A stretch of 64,000 nt of DNA, taken from NCBI GenBank assembly GCA_026120035.1, contig JALRME010000044.1, positions 174,689 through 238,688 on the forward strand, in the 5' to 3' direction. Position numbers and translations under genes: made by a program. This document shows positions 47,130 through 60,100 of this stretch, piece by piece. The stretch is from Coleophoma eucalyptorum (Eukaryota > Ascomycota > Leotiomycetes > Helotiales > Dermateaceae). The notes under the pieces are model-generated. The model was not told the origin of the DNA and made no database searches. It was given only the letters and a program-made list of their open reading frames with translations. Within the stretch, counting starts at the first letter, position 1; every line of letters starts with the position of its first letter.

Positions 47130-47792
47130 ATGTCTATCTACAACATGGAGGAGTTCACTCTCCAAGTCTCCTACATCGACCTCCCACCTCCACGACCCCG
47201 CTCGCGAATATCCAGCGTCGCCAGCCTATTCTCCAACAAAAGCCTCGAGACTTCATATATCGAGCTGCCTTCGCTACCACCCAAGCTCCCACCCAAGCCG
47301 TATACCGCATCCCAGCGATCCTTCTTTTCTGATAAATCCCTCGAGGTCTCATATATCGACCTCCCAACAACTAGCCGACGATCGCGTTCAAGCACGCTTT
47401 CATCGCGCATGTTTGACAGCTTCTACGATCCCTTCGACGACGACGAGGACGATAAAGCTCTCCTACCGACCCGAGGAGGCTCCGGAAGAAGCTATGGCCA
47501 GCCATCGCAGCCAACTCGCTACGTCCGACCCAGGTGCACATCGTCCATCTCATCGTTCAGCTCTCGGCCGCAGTCGTGGGGCTGGGATGAAAGCGATTCT
47601 GAAGACGAGGACGAGGGGTTCTGGGAAGATGCATGCACGGAGAAGCCATATCCAAAATATGCTCACGTGTTTTACAATACTCTGAATGACAAGCCTCTAC
47701 CTCCGTTGCCGAGAGAGGCTATAGAGCGAAAGAGGTTACTGCGGGCGTCTTTGCATAAACCACTACCCCCGCTGCCGGTTGAGAGGAGATAG
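47130..47792 (+). CDS. Hypothetical protein with SYIDLP repeats and proline motifs
   Basis: Single exon, 220 residues, not a family I recognise. It carries three copies of a short motif, LQVSYIDLP (11-19), LETSYIELP (39-47) and LEVSYIDLP (71-79), the last two preceded by SNKS or SDKS. Near the C-terminus are two copies of KPLPPLP (188-194 and 210-216), which fit the core of SH3-binding ligands. Between them lie an acidic patch (DPFDDDEDD) and a second (DESDSEDEDEG). There is no signal peptide or membrane segment, so it is probably a disordered cytosolic scaffold or adaptor. The ATG at 47130 is the first in frame. Codon phase and amino-acid repeats make a real gene likely; function is unknown. 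Confidence 0.65.
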   Translation: MSIYNMEEFTLQVSYIDLPPPRPRSRISSVASLFSNKSLETSYIELPSLPPKLPPKPYTASQRSFFSDKSLEVSYIDLPTTSRRSRSSTLSSRMFDSFYDPFDDDEDDKALLPTRGGSGRSYGQPSQPTRYVRPRCTSSISSFSSRPQSWGWDESDSEDEDEGFWEDACTEKPYPKYAHVFYNTLNDKPLPPLPREAIERKRLLRASLHKPLPPLPVERR

Positions 47793-48126
47793 GTGGTAGA
47801 CTTTAGGTCGTGATACTAAGGTGTTTTCAAAAATTCTCTTATCGGGTTGGAGGAACTTGTTTCCGGATAGGTCTCCTTGGGGGAAAAGAGTATGTGTGGA
47901 ATTATGGTAACGATAATGACTTTATGACTTATGGTTGGGCTCAATATCAAGAGCCCATACGGTATACCCAGGAAAATTGGCGTTGGGATCCACAACTTCC
48001 TTCTTACGATTGAATGGATGGTTAAAAATTATTAGTATGCATGTTTTAGTTGTATCTTTATCAATGTAGTGAAATAAAATACTTTAATATTATTAAGCTT
48101 CATACTACTCATTACTATTGTTGACT
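47793..48126. other. Convergent spacer
   Basis: A/T-rich 3' flanks of two convergent genes. An open frame at 47,810-48,013 ends in aromatic-rich residues but has no ATG and is not called. Confidence 0.5.
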
Positions 48127-50040
48127 TCAATAAGCTTTACCAACCGTGCCCCATTCCGGCGTAGGGTTCTTCATCTTAACCTGTGAAGGAAGACCGACTT
48201 TCCCGGCCTTTCCAGAAGAGCCTCGATTAGGTGGTCTCCAACCAACCGACAAGCTCGAGTCTGAATCCCGATTCTGACTCAACACGGGGTTCGAATTACT
48301 CTGCGCAGCCAACCACTCCGCCGTATTCCGTACGGGACCTGCTGGTGCAGGAAACCGCATGACTGACGCCGAGTCCTGTGATACGGAGACAAGGCCCACC
48401 GGCGCTGCAGGTGGTGAGAAAGAGCGTCGAGTATCGTCTGTCCATTGACTTGCGCTGCTATCTCGTTCTCGCTTTGCTGTTGTGTTCACTCTAGCAAGTG
48501 CGGGGATTTCTGGCGGTTCAGAGAGTTCGCCTTGAGCGCTGCCGAACGACTTCTTTGAAGTGTTGCGTTGCACGACCTGTACTGCCTTCTGAGCGGATAC
48601 TACCTGTACCGTCTTCGCTGTTTCCTGGAGCGGCAGGGTCCTTTCTTGTGCGAGTCTAAAGGTTGTTGCAGATTGATCGATCGCCCGAATTGGTGATCTT
48701 AGTTGTCCCCCCAAAGGTATTTGGCCTTGCTTATCGATTGGAAGCTTGATGGGCGTTGCTGGAAATTGCTCTGATTGTTCTTGTAGCCATGAACTGAGCT
48801 TGGGTGCTTTAGGTGGCTTGTTGGGATTCCAACGAACTGACGTTTCTTTGATATTAAGATCGTTACCCACTGTAGGTCTGAACTGCATCGAGGGTTCATT
48901 GAGTTGCTCTCTACTCTCAGCCCTAATACTCCCAGCGATCGTAGAGCCATCTTGATCCGATGCAGTGAACTTCACATCCTTAGGGTAGCTTCCCGAAGAT
49001 GGGGAGTCTAGTTCGCGTTGTCTCCGAACGTCCGACTCTGCCCGTTCTCTTGACGTTTTCCTTCTCTCTTTCTTGGTGTTATTTCGACGACTTATTAGGA
49101 AGTAGATAAGGATAGTGATTAGTGCTGATGCTATTATACTGCCCACGATAGCGATGGCGACTTGGGTTGCGGTGATAGCTTGAACCTGAGATGCTTGAAC
49201 CTGTGAAGAAGCTAGTGCCTATTATAGGGTTAGTTGAAGCTCGAACAACTACCGGCCTTCCCAAAACTTACTGCAAATCCAGAAACGGATGCTTGTGCTC
49301 CAGCTGTTGCACGGGCTGCCGCAGCTAAGAATGATGATCCCGCTGCTGCTGCAGATCCTAAGAACAAATCAATACTGGCATTCATACAAGAAGACTGAAA
49401 CCCTACCTGTAGCGGCGGCGACAGCTGCACCAGCCTGAAGCATAGCGCTGGATGCTTGAGACTGAGTTTACCGTCAATTCACGTACTTGTCAAAAGATCT
49501 GAATCCACATACCTGGGCCAGGGACTGACTAGATTCAGCAGCAGACGCCCTCGACAAGGCCGAAGCAACCGCTGACTGCGCAGAAGCAGAGGCAAGACTT
49601 GCCGAGGCCGCAGCTTGACTGGCCGTCCTCGAAGCAGCCGCTATAGCTTGACTGGCACTATTCTGCGCATCTGTTACTGATCTTGCCGCTGCTTGTGTGG
49701 CTTGTTGAATCTGCTGGGATGCTGATTGTTGAGCTTGTTGGACTGATTGCTGTGCCTGTTGAGAAGCTTGCTGTATAGCCTGTGACGCAGACTGGCTTGC
49801 TTGTTGAGATGCTTGCGCGCAATCTGTAGCGGCTTGGGGCTCCGGAAGCGCATTTCGAACACGTAGTTCCAGTGGTGGTGTGATGAGAGGATCTCCAGCA
49901 AAATGTGTCTCCGTCAAGGTTGCTGTCACTATTGTCGAACTGCTCTGGGCAGATTTTACTTCTGGCATCTGGAACTCCATATGGGTAAGATAGGCGTCGA
50001 ACATGTCGTGTACCCCTCCCAACGTGCTCTTGGTACTCAT
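48127..50040 (-). CDS. Single-pass membrane protein with Ala/Gln/Ser-rich ectodomain
   Basis: Four exons: 50040-49513, 49461-49407, 49357-49272 and 49218-48127, all in frame, 586 residues. I recognise no family domain. Residues about 75-225 are almost only Ala, Gln and Ser, with repeating QASQQAQQS-like units, and are probably helical or an extended stalk. One hydrophobic segment follows, VAIAIVGSIIASALITILIYFLI (about 243-265, shown here in two parts: VAIAIVGSIIASA and LITILIYFLI), then a basic stop-transfer RRNNTKKERRK, then a 310-residue low-complexity tail rich in Ser, Pro and Gln. The plan resembles fungal wall-stress or mucin-like sensors, but there is no cleavable signal peptide; frame upstream of the ATG encodes a hydrophobic run (CILLLAYF) but lacks an ATG. 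Function not assigned. Confidence 0.7.
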
Positions 50041-51979
50041 CAAAGTGTAAAAGTAAGGTGTAAAATAAGCAAGAAGAAGAATGCAAAACCAAAATAAGGT
50101 ATGTTTGTTTAGATGTAGACACGTATTAGCGACGATAGTTAAAGATCAAGAACGATGAGAAGATGCATCATGAACCGGCAGAGCAAGACACCAATAGGTT
50201 GTAAAAGGAAGGAACGATCATTTGAGGTCCAGTTCAAAGGATTCACCTCAATCTTAGAATAAGAAGAGACAAGATATCATGACCGCAGAACTATCATGGG
50301 TGGCTGCTAGGGCTACTCTAGGAGAAGCTTTTGCCGCACATCGCATAAGACTCATGGACTAGGTATCTCTCCTTCCTAGAAGCAAGATAGACTGCAGAGA
50401 CTTCTCTGTACACACACTACGAGGGGGCCGTTCCAAAGGCCAACTTCACTGAAGCTATAGCATTGAAAGATCTTCTATCATCCCCCTTCCTAATACGATC
50501 AGTAGTTCTAGATGTCACAGACGACGATCATGCACGCCCCCTCCCACTCCACAGTGGGAAGAAAGGCGTGGCATAGTGATTTTCATCCTTACCCAGACTG
50601 CATTGGGATGGATGGATGAAGAGATGACACTGATTAAGCTGGACTGGAGTTTCAGAGCGAGCCTGTCGCTTCGTCGGATCATCCGGCCGTTCTATGCGCC
50701 AATGCGCTTGGTGTGTCAGACGTCACATCCCCCGTCGGCTATGGGGAACACCCAGAATATTAAGACGAAGACACGATGGGATGAAGGATTCAATCCTTAT
50801 CTGAAAAGTAGAAGGATGTCGTTCGGATGGTTTGTGTGTGTAGGAGTTTTTAATTGTTAGATTTGCAAGAAAGGACGAACTATAGTAAGGAAAAGAGGTT
50901 GTTGACCAGTAGTCCTAAGCCTCTCTTCAATATTTTGCGCCGCAACAATCTCTAAGCCTCCACATGCTAAGAAGCTTAGACTGTTCATAAAAAGCTTAAA
51001 GCTCTTAACAAGACAAGCTTTATGAGCCCGATTGGCCATCGCGGAAAATAAGTCGAAAAAGTAACGTCAGATTTGTTGCACACGATATAGAAACCCTAAA
51101 TGATGGTATAGCCTCCTGCCGTCTGTCTGTTCTGGCGAACCTCCGAACATGTTCATGCCTTTCGGGCCAATGTCATACTTCAACCTTACTGCTTGGGCCA
51201 GAAAAGGCCCTGTGCTTACTCGTCCGAAAGAAGTTGTCAGACACACATAATTCATGCGATCGACTGGAATTCACTCAAAGGATCTTCATAATTTTTCAAA
51301 GGGGATTGATCTTATTGCACGTTTGCTGTCTTACAGTCGATAGAGACCTGTCAATGGTCGAGTGGTAGTGGCACGATGCGCTGATATCATGCCAGGCACA
51401 GTTACAAATGATGCTCAATAGTGGTACATTACGTCGCACACTAATCGTTGAGTACAAAATACATCCATCCCTCCCTCCCTTCGGATTCAGGCCTGCCCCA
51501 TCGAGCGAAATCTTGATGGTTAGAGCGGAGCAGCTATGCCCACTAGACTTGTGGGGTCCAGACAGCCGTTGCTTCAGCTCTCCTGGATCTCATCGGCTCA
51601 TATCTAACAACCACGGTATCCATGCTGTCTTGAATATTGTAAATCTTCAATAAACCCTCACGGCTCATGTGCTTCAGCTTCAGCTGTCGCAATCCGGCCT
51701 AACTCATTGTTCTGGTTGAATGGGTTGCGGGGCCGAGGTATTTCTCTAGTCGTCATGACACTATCCACGGCATGGTTTCCGTCGTCATCGTTCGTCAGAG
51801 GAACTGCAGTTTCCGCGCAGAAGTTTGGAGCGATACTGTATTTTATTAGCTATGATACACATGAACGGCATGTTATATGACACACCCTATGGACCTAAGC
51901 AAGATATGAAACGCCGAAACTTACAAATTTGTTGATAAGGAAGCTGGAGAATCCCCTTAGCTTCTTCTTGTGGAATCAA
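50041..51979. other. Gene-free region
   Basis: Upstream of the membrane protein gene. Bases 50,017-50,100 on the minus strand are a T/C-rich leader. I see no supported gene; a tRNA-like A-box near 51,350 has no matching B-box. Confidence 0.55.
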
Positions 51980-52291
51980 TCACTCGTTCGCCAGCTGGAT
52001 TCTGGACTCCGAAATCTCGGTGAAGAAGGGTTGGTGCGGACGCCAGAGGATGGGACGGCCGCCTGAGATCAAGATTCCACGCTCATCGAGATGCGGGAGA
52101 GGAATACTTGTGACATCGATAGTTGGTGAATTCTTCTCCCTGATCATTGCTGTGCCTTGGATGCGGGTTTTTGGTTTCTTGCTCGCGCACAACCGAGGAG
52201 CATGGGTAGATTCTAGATCCTCGATCTCGACCTGCACGGCGACACGATTCGTTTTCTTTGGACAATCGACACAATCCTTGCAATCCGTCAT
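51980..52291 (-). CDS. Small hypothetical protein
   Basis: Single open frame, 103 residues from ATG at 52291. No family recognised. The N-terminus has a compact cysteine group, MTDCKDCVDCPKK, followed by a segment with beta-strand-like pattern (RVAVQVEIEDL) and a C-terminal part containing ISGGRPILWRPHQPFF. There is no signal peptide or membrane segment. Composition is protein-like, and the frame is not the shadow of a larger gene, but support rests only on that. It could also be one exon of a longer gene. Confidence 0.4.
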   Translation of the reverse strand: MTDCKDCVDCPKKTNRVAVQVEIEDLESTHAPRLCASKKPKTRIQGTAMIREKNSPTIDVTSIPLPHLDERGILISGGRPILWRPHQPFFTEISESRIQLANE

Positions 52292-52961
52292 GATGGTGTT
52301 TTTCAGTTCTTTTGTTTATTGTATTTGTTGTATTGGTATGGCCCGTAGCATATGGTTTCAAGTGAGCCATACTGGTCTCTGGTTCTTATAGTTGAATTGG
52401 CCATGTCGGGAAGTACAGGTGGTGGCTGTTGGGGTGGTGTGATTCAGAATCAGAATCGCATGTTTGTCTCTCCACTCGTTCCACTCCAAACTCTCGTTCC
52501 TTGCTCGCGAGGTCTTTCCGGAAGAATGGGCATGTGACTCCAGTTCTGACGCGGGCTGCAAGGACACCGAGCTCGGATATATGCCCGACGGTCTTAGCCG
52601 GATTTCCACGGGATTAACATCTTAACTGAGTTTATCCCAATAGCCTCACCATCGTAAAGTTGTGACTCAGTGCGTATCAGACTTGCATCTACTGAACGTC
52701 AGCTATGAAATTCTATTTTCCACATTAGCGCGCTTTTTCTTCACCGTCACTTACACGGCTGGTCTCGTGTAAACAGCCAGGTTTGTTTGACAGTATGTAT
52801 TGGTATCTAAGGTAGACGATAGAGATAACAAGCACTTCTATATATGAACATCGTCTTTCATTCATCAATTCATGTTCCCCCTCCTCAAGCCATGAGGAAA
52901 CCCAAGCACCAAACTCCAAGATTAATCCATATCATTCAGCCACCCTTCCGTAATAATAAGT
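52292..52961. other. Intergenic region
   Basis: Upstream of the small hypothetical gene and downstream of the zinc-finger gene. No gene is seen. Confidence 0.55.
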
Positions 52962-54141
52962 CTAAAATGATCTCAAGCCAACAGGGACCTTATATTCACG
53001 TTGCTTGCTCTCTTCGAACATCTCATATCTTTCTCTCCTCCTTGACATGAGCACCTCGTTGCTCCAGTGCTGCCAGTCATAAAGACCACTCTCAGGCTTG
53101 AAGATATCCTCATAAGGTAATTCATGTGACATGGCACCCATGAAAGTCTGGAAAGGTTGGCTTCCCCAGCTCTCGTTCTGCAAGAAGTCGCTCTCGGGAT
53201 GTGGCTGAATTTGCGGTTCGGCACTGGGGAGACCCATCCACGCCTCATCGTGAAGCGCATCCAACTCCTCATGTTCAGAGCCGATTGATGTTGGTCCGGA
53301 CGCGAGACGCTTCATCTCGGGCCATGAGTTGTGTCGCTCGCCAAAGGACTCTGGGTCCGGGTATTCCGAAGAGAGGATGTTGGGGAGGAAGGCAGGAGGG
53401 GAAGCAGAACCGAGACTTGGTGCGGAGATGGGTGGTGATGGGAGTGGGTTCATCATTCGCTGGATCTCGGCTTTGTCGTTCTCACTCTTCCTGCGCTTAT
53501 TGCTGTTGGCTGACGTCCCGGCTGGCTTGTCACTTTGGCTACAACGTCTCTTGCTAGGTGGTCCCTCGGCCGTATATGGTCGTCGAGCATTGACAATGTT
53601 GCCGTCGGCATCTCTCCAAAGTCGCTTTCTTGTGGCCAGGAAGCCAAGGCCTTCTCCTCCGGCCTCATCATCCTTTTCCTTGTGGCGCGCCATGTGTCGG
53701 TCTGTGAGGCTATGAGTTAGCAAGGCTGAACAGAGTATTACGACCAATCGCAACACGTCTCGGCTCAGCCAATCAAAACTCGCCGCTCCACCGGCGTTTC
53801 TTTGGCCGGCGAGTCAGAGGTAGATGTAATAGATAGGCATTACCCCTCGAAAGGGTCGGCTGAGCAAGATGTAAATGTGAAATGTAATGCAACGTACCTA
53901 AGAGGTCACGACGGCGGAAATGTGCGCTGCATCGCAAACAGGTATTGTTTCCGTCCTTGTGGTTCAATGCGTGGCGGTGAAGATGTTCAGATCTAGAGAA
54001 GGACTTTCCACAGCCGGGGTGACTGCACGAGAACTTCTTCTTGGCTGCGGTAGTTGTTGACGCCGATGACGAGGCTGAGGAAATGGAGGAATTGCGAGAG
54101 TTGGAGACGGAAGACATTTTGTTGGCAGTGGCGGTGGGCAT
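52962..54141 (-). CDS. C2H2 zinc-finger transcription factor
   Basis: Two exons: 54141-53898 and 53701-52962, giving 327 residues. Two adjacent C2H2 fingers lie at residues 37-88: FSCSHPGCGKSFSRSEHLHR (Cys39, Cys44, His57, His61) and NTCLRCSAHFRRRDLLDRHM (Cys68, Cys71, His84, His88). The 196-nt intron cuts codon 82, inside the second finger, so splicing is needed to complete its two histidines. A Ser-rich N-terminus precedes the fingers. Downstream are basic, possible nuclear-localisation stretches (PSKRRC, NKRRKSEND) and a Pro/Ser/acidic C-terminal half. This layout is common among mould regulators related to the Msn2/CreA-type two-finger group or those flanking fungal-specific domains; no fungal_trans domain is present. 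Target genes cannot be told. Confidence 0.85.
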
Positions 54142-57100
54142 GTGGAGAGGTGTGGTGATGGTTGCAATGGAATCCTTAGGTTGGCTTCTACTCTCCCTTT
54201 ACAGTTCGGGGCAATGGTAGAGATGCTTGGGGCTTTTTAGTTTCAGCTGGAGAAAGAGGACGAAGATGGGGAGGAGAGAGCAGTTCGCGATCAAGAGGTC
54301 GGGGATGTTCAATTATATGTAACCAAACGAATTGAACTAAGTGACAGAAACGGAATGGGGGCAGGTGAAGGCGATAGACATGGCATACATTTTGAAGTCC
54401 GGAGGATAAGCAGCAGGACCCTACCATGACATGGAGCATGGAGCGTGGAGCATGGAACATGGAACATGCCTCTTTCCCTTGTGCGTGACAAGGACGCGAT
54501 GGGGCAGGATAAATCTAATCTACTGTGCTGCACTATCTACTATCAGCGACTGGTCTTGACTACGACTTGTTAGCTATCGCGCGCGGGCGCGCGCCCTCCG
54601 ACACTCGGGGGAAGGGAGGGTCCAACTAGTGCTGCCAGGCCAGTGCCATCCATCACTGACTGCACCTCTGCTTTAGTCCACGTCTGGTAGTTTGTCATCC
54701 ATTCGACTGACCGGCATATCCTTCCACCCCCTCCTACGTTACGGTGCCGTATTTGCCCATCCCGAGACGGACCTACAGCACTGCGCTTGACTGCAAGCCA
54801 TTGGATTCGGCCAGGGCGATAGCTCGACGGTGGAAACCGAGGAAGGATCACCGCTCTCTCTGCACTGTTTGCTCGGCTACCACCCCATCGAGGATAGGTC
54901 GAGAAACGGGCGTGAGGCTGGTAGGGTTGATGGGTACGGTACATAGTGCACAATTTCGATTTTTGGTTTTGAGTATCACCTTCATTTGATTGTAACTTTC
55001 ATAAGGCGCCGTTGTGGGCACGAGACCGTCAGGAAGGTCAGACAACCCCCAGCATTGGCTCCGACTCCACAACCCAAATTGAAGGGATTAGTAAAATTGA
55101 TCACTATCCAGTATTAAAGCACCAAAGGCACCTGGAATTTCGATAAGGATACTACCGTCGATGGCTGGCACACGGTGGAGTATTCCACGCAGGCCAGAGG
55201 AGTGAGGGGCGCCGGTGCCGCTATGCGGCCCTGAGGTTCTGATACTGCAATCCAACTTGTCTCCATTCACTGCAGGATAGATCCTGGCTTTACGAACCCA
55301 ATTGACAATCTCAGGATTATGACTGGCTTTCACTATGGGATGCAAATGGATAGAGCAACAACAGGAAGCTGTCACCGAGCTCTGGTCTTGTGCTAGAACA
55401 TTATTCCCTTGAACTACTACATCCGTGGATTTGACTTTGCTCGGCTTGACTTGATGGTCCGCTAGTTCCTCGATAGAGACAAAGGCTTTGGACCCCGAGC
55501 CTATCTCGCGTTTGAATACTGGCTGCGAACTACAGATCGTATTCGCCGCGCCGCAATTCCATTATGAGCCATACCTCAAGATCCACACCATCGCTTGTAC
55601 ATTAGTAACTACATCTAATGTCGCAATTGAAGAGGGGCAGCTTGCCATGCCATACTGTGGTGCATCTCGCATGGTGATTGATTGCCCTGCCTTGCCTTGC
55701 CTTGCTTTGCCTTATCCTTCGTCTGCTCGGTATCCCGACCCTTGGACTTAGTAAAAGTTCCTTATTGCAAGTTGCCCGAGACTCTGGCGAGGGCAAAGTA
55801 GCTGTGCAAGCAACCACCGTTTATGCACCTAGGATAACCCCAAGTCCACCACCGAGTTTCTGTCCTTATCGGAATTGCCATAGATAAAGAATCTCCATCC
55901 TTATCTCGACCTACCACCAATTCCTTGCCCCTCAATTGCCAGCCAGTCCCTATGGAGCAAGTAAAGCATTGTTTTTATTTTATTTTATTTCATCTCATTT
56001 TATTTTATTTTTATTTTCTTTTTCTCTCGGCTCCGAGTTTGATATGGAACAATTCGAACTAGAGGGTCCGACCTAGCAGCGGATAGACTTTCTTATCGTA
56101 GCGCTGACATGCGCACATCCTTCCCTTCCTTCTCCAACCCCGACAATTCTTCAACTTTGAGCATGTTCCGAAGATGTGCCGAATGAGGCGATATCTATAG
56201 TGCCCAATCACAAGGCAAAGCCGCCGCGGTCCCTTGAATCGCCGAAGGCCCTTCGCCTATGTTATTTCCTAATTAGGGTAGCGGTACTTGACGGCTGTCC
56301 ATAACCGGGCCGGCAGGCAGGCGGGCAGGCAGGAGAATTATGGCGTCAATGGCTTCTTGATTTCGTGAGTGCAAAGAAAAGCCCTCATCCCGGGACCGGC
56401 CAGGAGACGGCTGCTGAACTGGAGCTCCGGCATCCCAATCCTATCTCTTGTCGCTACGGATTGTAAAGCTGAAGCAATATAGTGAGTGGTACGTACGCGG
56501 TACACCACAACGTGGCCGGCAGGGAAGTAGAGCTCTTGCAAAGGAGGGGTTAATTGTGGCAGGCCGGGTTTACTCCTTTGGAGGAGTGCACCAATACGAG
56601 CACGTTCTTTGTTGTTTACGTTAGCGGAATATGTCAAATCTGCGTCTGGGCAGTAAAAGCTTGAGCTTTGGAGCGGTCTGAGCTGGCGTTACACTGACTT
56701 AAACCACGGCTTCATGGTGAATTGTCCCTCCCCTTACGCTTCCCCATCCCCCATTCTCATAGACCAAACATGTCATCTCTTAGCTAAAATCCCACTTCTA
56801 AAGAGCAGGAAGATATATAAGCTTAAGAGCAGACCCCAAACTTCCAGTCTTCCCTCCTCTTCGACTTGGCTTGGTTCCAAGCCGTTACAGGGTAACTTCC
56901 GCAATCGGGTAACCCGCGTTGCGAGCTTGACGCCCATGAGTCTCGTCATTCACTAGAGGAGGCACAGTACGTATAGGCTGTCGCACTGAGTCGTAGTGAC
57001 GGACACGCGGCAGCATGTCCGACTCATTTCTCATCTCCGACGGAGTTGATGTGCTAGCGATAACCCTAAAGGGGGGAACTCCGTCGGTTAGATACACCCA

Positions 57101-60100
57101 GCTCCGACCAGCTCCGCCCAGGAACCGTGCTTGTTGATTCTGTTGGGCGGCGGCAAGAAGTTCCTCTTGCTGGCTGTGTCCTGGGTTGGTTTTCTTTTCC
57201 ATGTAGTGCATCCACTTTGCTTGTTACAGTTCCAAGTATGCGCTTCAAGGTTTCTGTCTTGATCTTCAGGTCGGATAACGACCACAGGCGGGAGACTATT
57301 GAAATTCAATAGAGGGTGTCCAAAAATCAGCCATGTTGCTTCGATTCTGCAGCACTTCACTTCCGGTACTTGAGATACCACATTAGGCATGCCGCGCTTG
57401 TTACATCCGCCTCGGCCGAGAATGGCCGATAAGTTCAGTACATGGCGGATTGACCTTCCGTCGTACACTTCAACGGCCGTTGCGACGGAAGTTAACTTCC
57501 ACTGCCGTACACAAACGAAGCAACTCACAGCGCGATGACCGCGAGGCTTGCACAGTGTGAATTGGTGATAGGAGCGCAAGCATGTGCCCAGGCATGATGA
57601 CGATCCTCCTCATGCTGGTAAGAGGGCATTTGTGATTGATTCTCGCATTTTCACAAGGACGGAGTCCGCCTGACTATTCCATTGCAACGAATCGACGCCC
57701 TCTTCGACCGGAGTTACTTTGACGGCCACACTTTTATTTCCGTCTATCAGTCAGTTTGGCTGCATCTGATTTGGCTAATAGTTCAATGTCAAAGTACGAG
57801 TTATGAGTAGTCCGCTCACTCCTACCAAGGGAACCCTTCCATAATTGAAATTGGTCTAATGGAAATTACTCGCTTCTCCAGTCTCCACTGGCAGGAAGGG
57901 GTCGAATCAGTTCTGGGGCTGGTTGATATCGTCGTGCACGGTAGATGTCCCCGAAAGGACAAGGCTGAGAGGAAGGGATGATCCGTGGCGAAGACTGGCG
58001 TCGTAATAACGCTCCAGCCGGTGCGAATGGTGATCAATTGCTTAAATGAAAGGCAGATAAGCATCGCCTCTCTGTCTGTACAATACAATAGTATGCAACC
58101 TTCAAAGGCCAACGTTGGCCGATCTTAACATTGGATTAATCCCGACCTTCGAGAAGGACGAGGCATCGATATCTTGGGAGGGGAAAGTTCTAGGCTATGC
58201 CATCTATCAAAACCACACCAATAAAGTAAGCACCTTTGGGCCAGAGAATGTGGGTGAAAGCCGATCGGCCGTCGGTACTGATAACCTCACGCCGACACTG
58301 ACTGAGCGGCAAACACGGCCAAACTCTGTTTCCCCTTGTCTAGATACTTTACTCCAGACTGCTTGCTCCATGTTGAAGATGACTGGATCATGCTGGTACT
58401 GGATCAGCAGGACGCAAGCATTCACAGCTGCATCCTGCAAAAGGCCTCGCCTCGCGCTGGATGGACATGGACATATCTACCGGTAAAGAGTGCTGCCGTG
58501 GCGAGGATTCACTTTCAACAACCATGACCCGACGCCACTGACGTGGGAAAATAGGCTTCATCCATGTGGCAACCCGGACTGGGGACCAAAGGGGAAATTA
58601 TTTGGCCACGGGCAAACTGGTTGCCCGCCATGGGAGCTGGTTGACCGTTTTATCCAACCACGCCAACTTTAGCCAGGCCGAGCAGCTTAATAATGCCGTC
58701 GCCTACCTGCTTGCTGTAGCTCGCTTCAAATCTACCCCTCCTTTAGCGTGCTGATAACGAGCAGCAGCCGGGCGCGAGCGAGCGGATAAGGAAATCGGAA
58801 GCGCTCCTCCATCGGCGTGTATCCGTAGGCCTGGGCGGCTGTGTTCCGACGCTGGCCACGCACGCTAATGGACAGGAATACTGCGAAGAGAAGGAGTACG
58901 AGACACGCTTTGCTTTTCCAGATCCCAACCGACCACCACCAACCCCCACAGATAACTCGAACGTGAACTCAAACCCCACAGATAGCTGCAAGCAGGGTCC
59001 TTTAAGGCCGTGATATCCTGGAAAACGGACCGAGGCCTCTATCTTTATCTCCTACTCCAACTCCCATCTCCATCGCTATCATTATCCCTCGCGTTGGGGT
59101 TGATGGTGCTTAGCAATCCAACTTGTTCCGGCTGCAAGGCCGGTTAGGCTTGAACCATCAGGCTCGATTTATGCTCCGGCCGGGATGTAACATTAAACTC
59201 TCTCTTTCGGTCAACTGTCTTCCCTTTTGCGTGTATGGACAACGAGATCAAGGATCTTTGCCGATGTCGGTCGGCTCTCTCCCTGCCTGCCACTGTAGCT
59301 TATTTCAGTCACTTCTCGCATTGATTTCAACGACTAGTTGGGTCTGGTTTGGTCTGTGTAGGACATCCTATTCTGGTGACCTCTTCCCTTCGCTGTAGGC
59401 GTTGCATCCGCCTGCAGATGTATGTAAGTGCATCAATATGCGGAAGGGAACGGGTGGTTTGACACATTCCATGAACTCAGTCCTTCTTATTGGCTCAGGA
59501 CGTTTGCCTGACTAGAATCTCGGGATTATCAATGCCTTTCTGTCATGTCATTCGCGGGCTTGGATTTGCTTTTTGGGCGTAAAGACATTAGTTATTGAAG
59601 CCCGTTTTAATTATTGGCATCGCAGTGGAAATTACTCAAGCAATCTTCTGTAGGTTGGAAAGCTCCCATTGTATGTCCATGTTCTGCTCTACTTTCTTAC
59701 TATATACTCAACCAGCCATATGCCCGCTGGAGTTTCAAAGGAGACCTGGAACGATTTAATGGCGTAATGGATTCACTCGGGTTTGTTCCACACCATCATA
59801 CTGAACAACTGACTATAGCGGGGTAGTGCTTCTTTGCTACATCTCCCGTCGAGCTGTTTCGTTTTGTGTCAGATTCCTAGGCCCTGCCCTTGCAATTCAT
59901 CTTACTTTACCCATAGATCATGAAGTGGCTTGAGAGAGATTCTTACCTGGCTACCTCACCTCATGTCGTTCCGCTGCATGAAAATCTAGTTGGTCTAACG
60001 CATCGTTTAACCTCGTCTGAAAAGCGTAGCGGCGGTTCTTCTACTTACATCGCCTCAAATGCATTTATCACGCAGCAGGCACTTCAACCTCACCTCCCAC

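Noticed and set aside
47810..48013. Plus-strand open frame with aromatic-rich end
   Set aside because: No ATG, no family resemblance and no splice link to the gene upstream.
51345..51420. tRNA-like A-box (GGTCGAGTGGTAG)
   Set aside because: No matching B-box (GGTTCRANYCC) or foldable cloverleaf follows within tRNA distance.
55088..55375. 95-codon minus-strand open frame
   Set aside because: No recognised motif and an isolated position in gene-free DNA; too weak to call.
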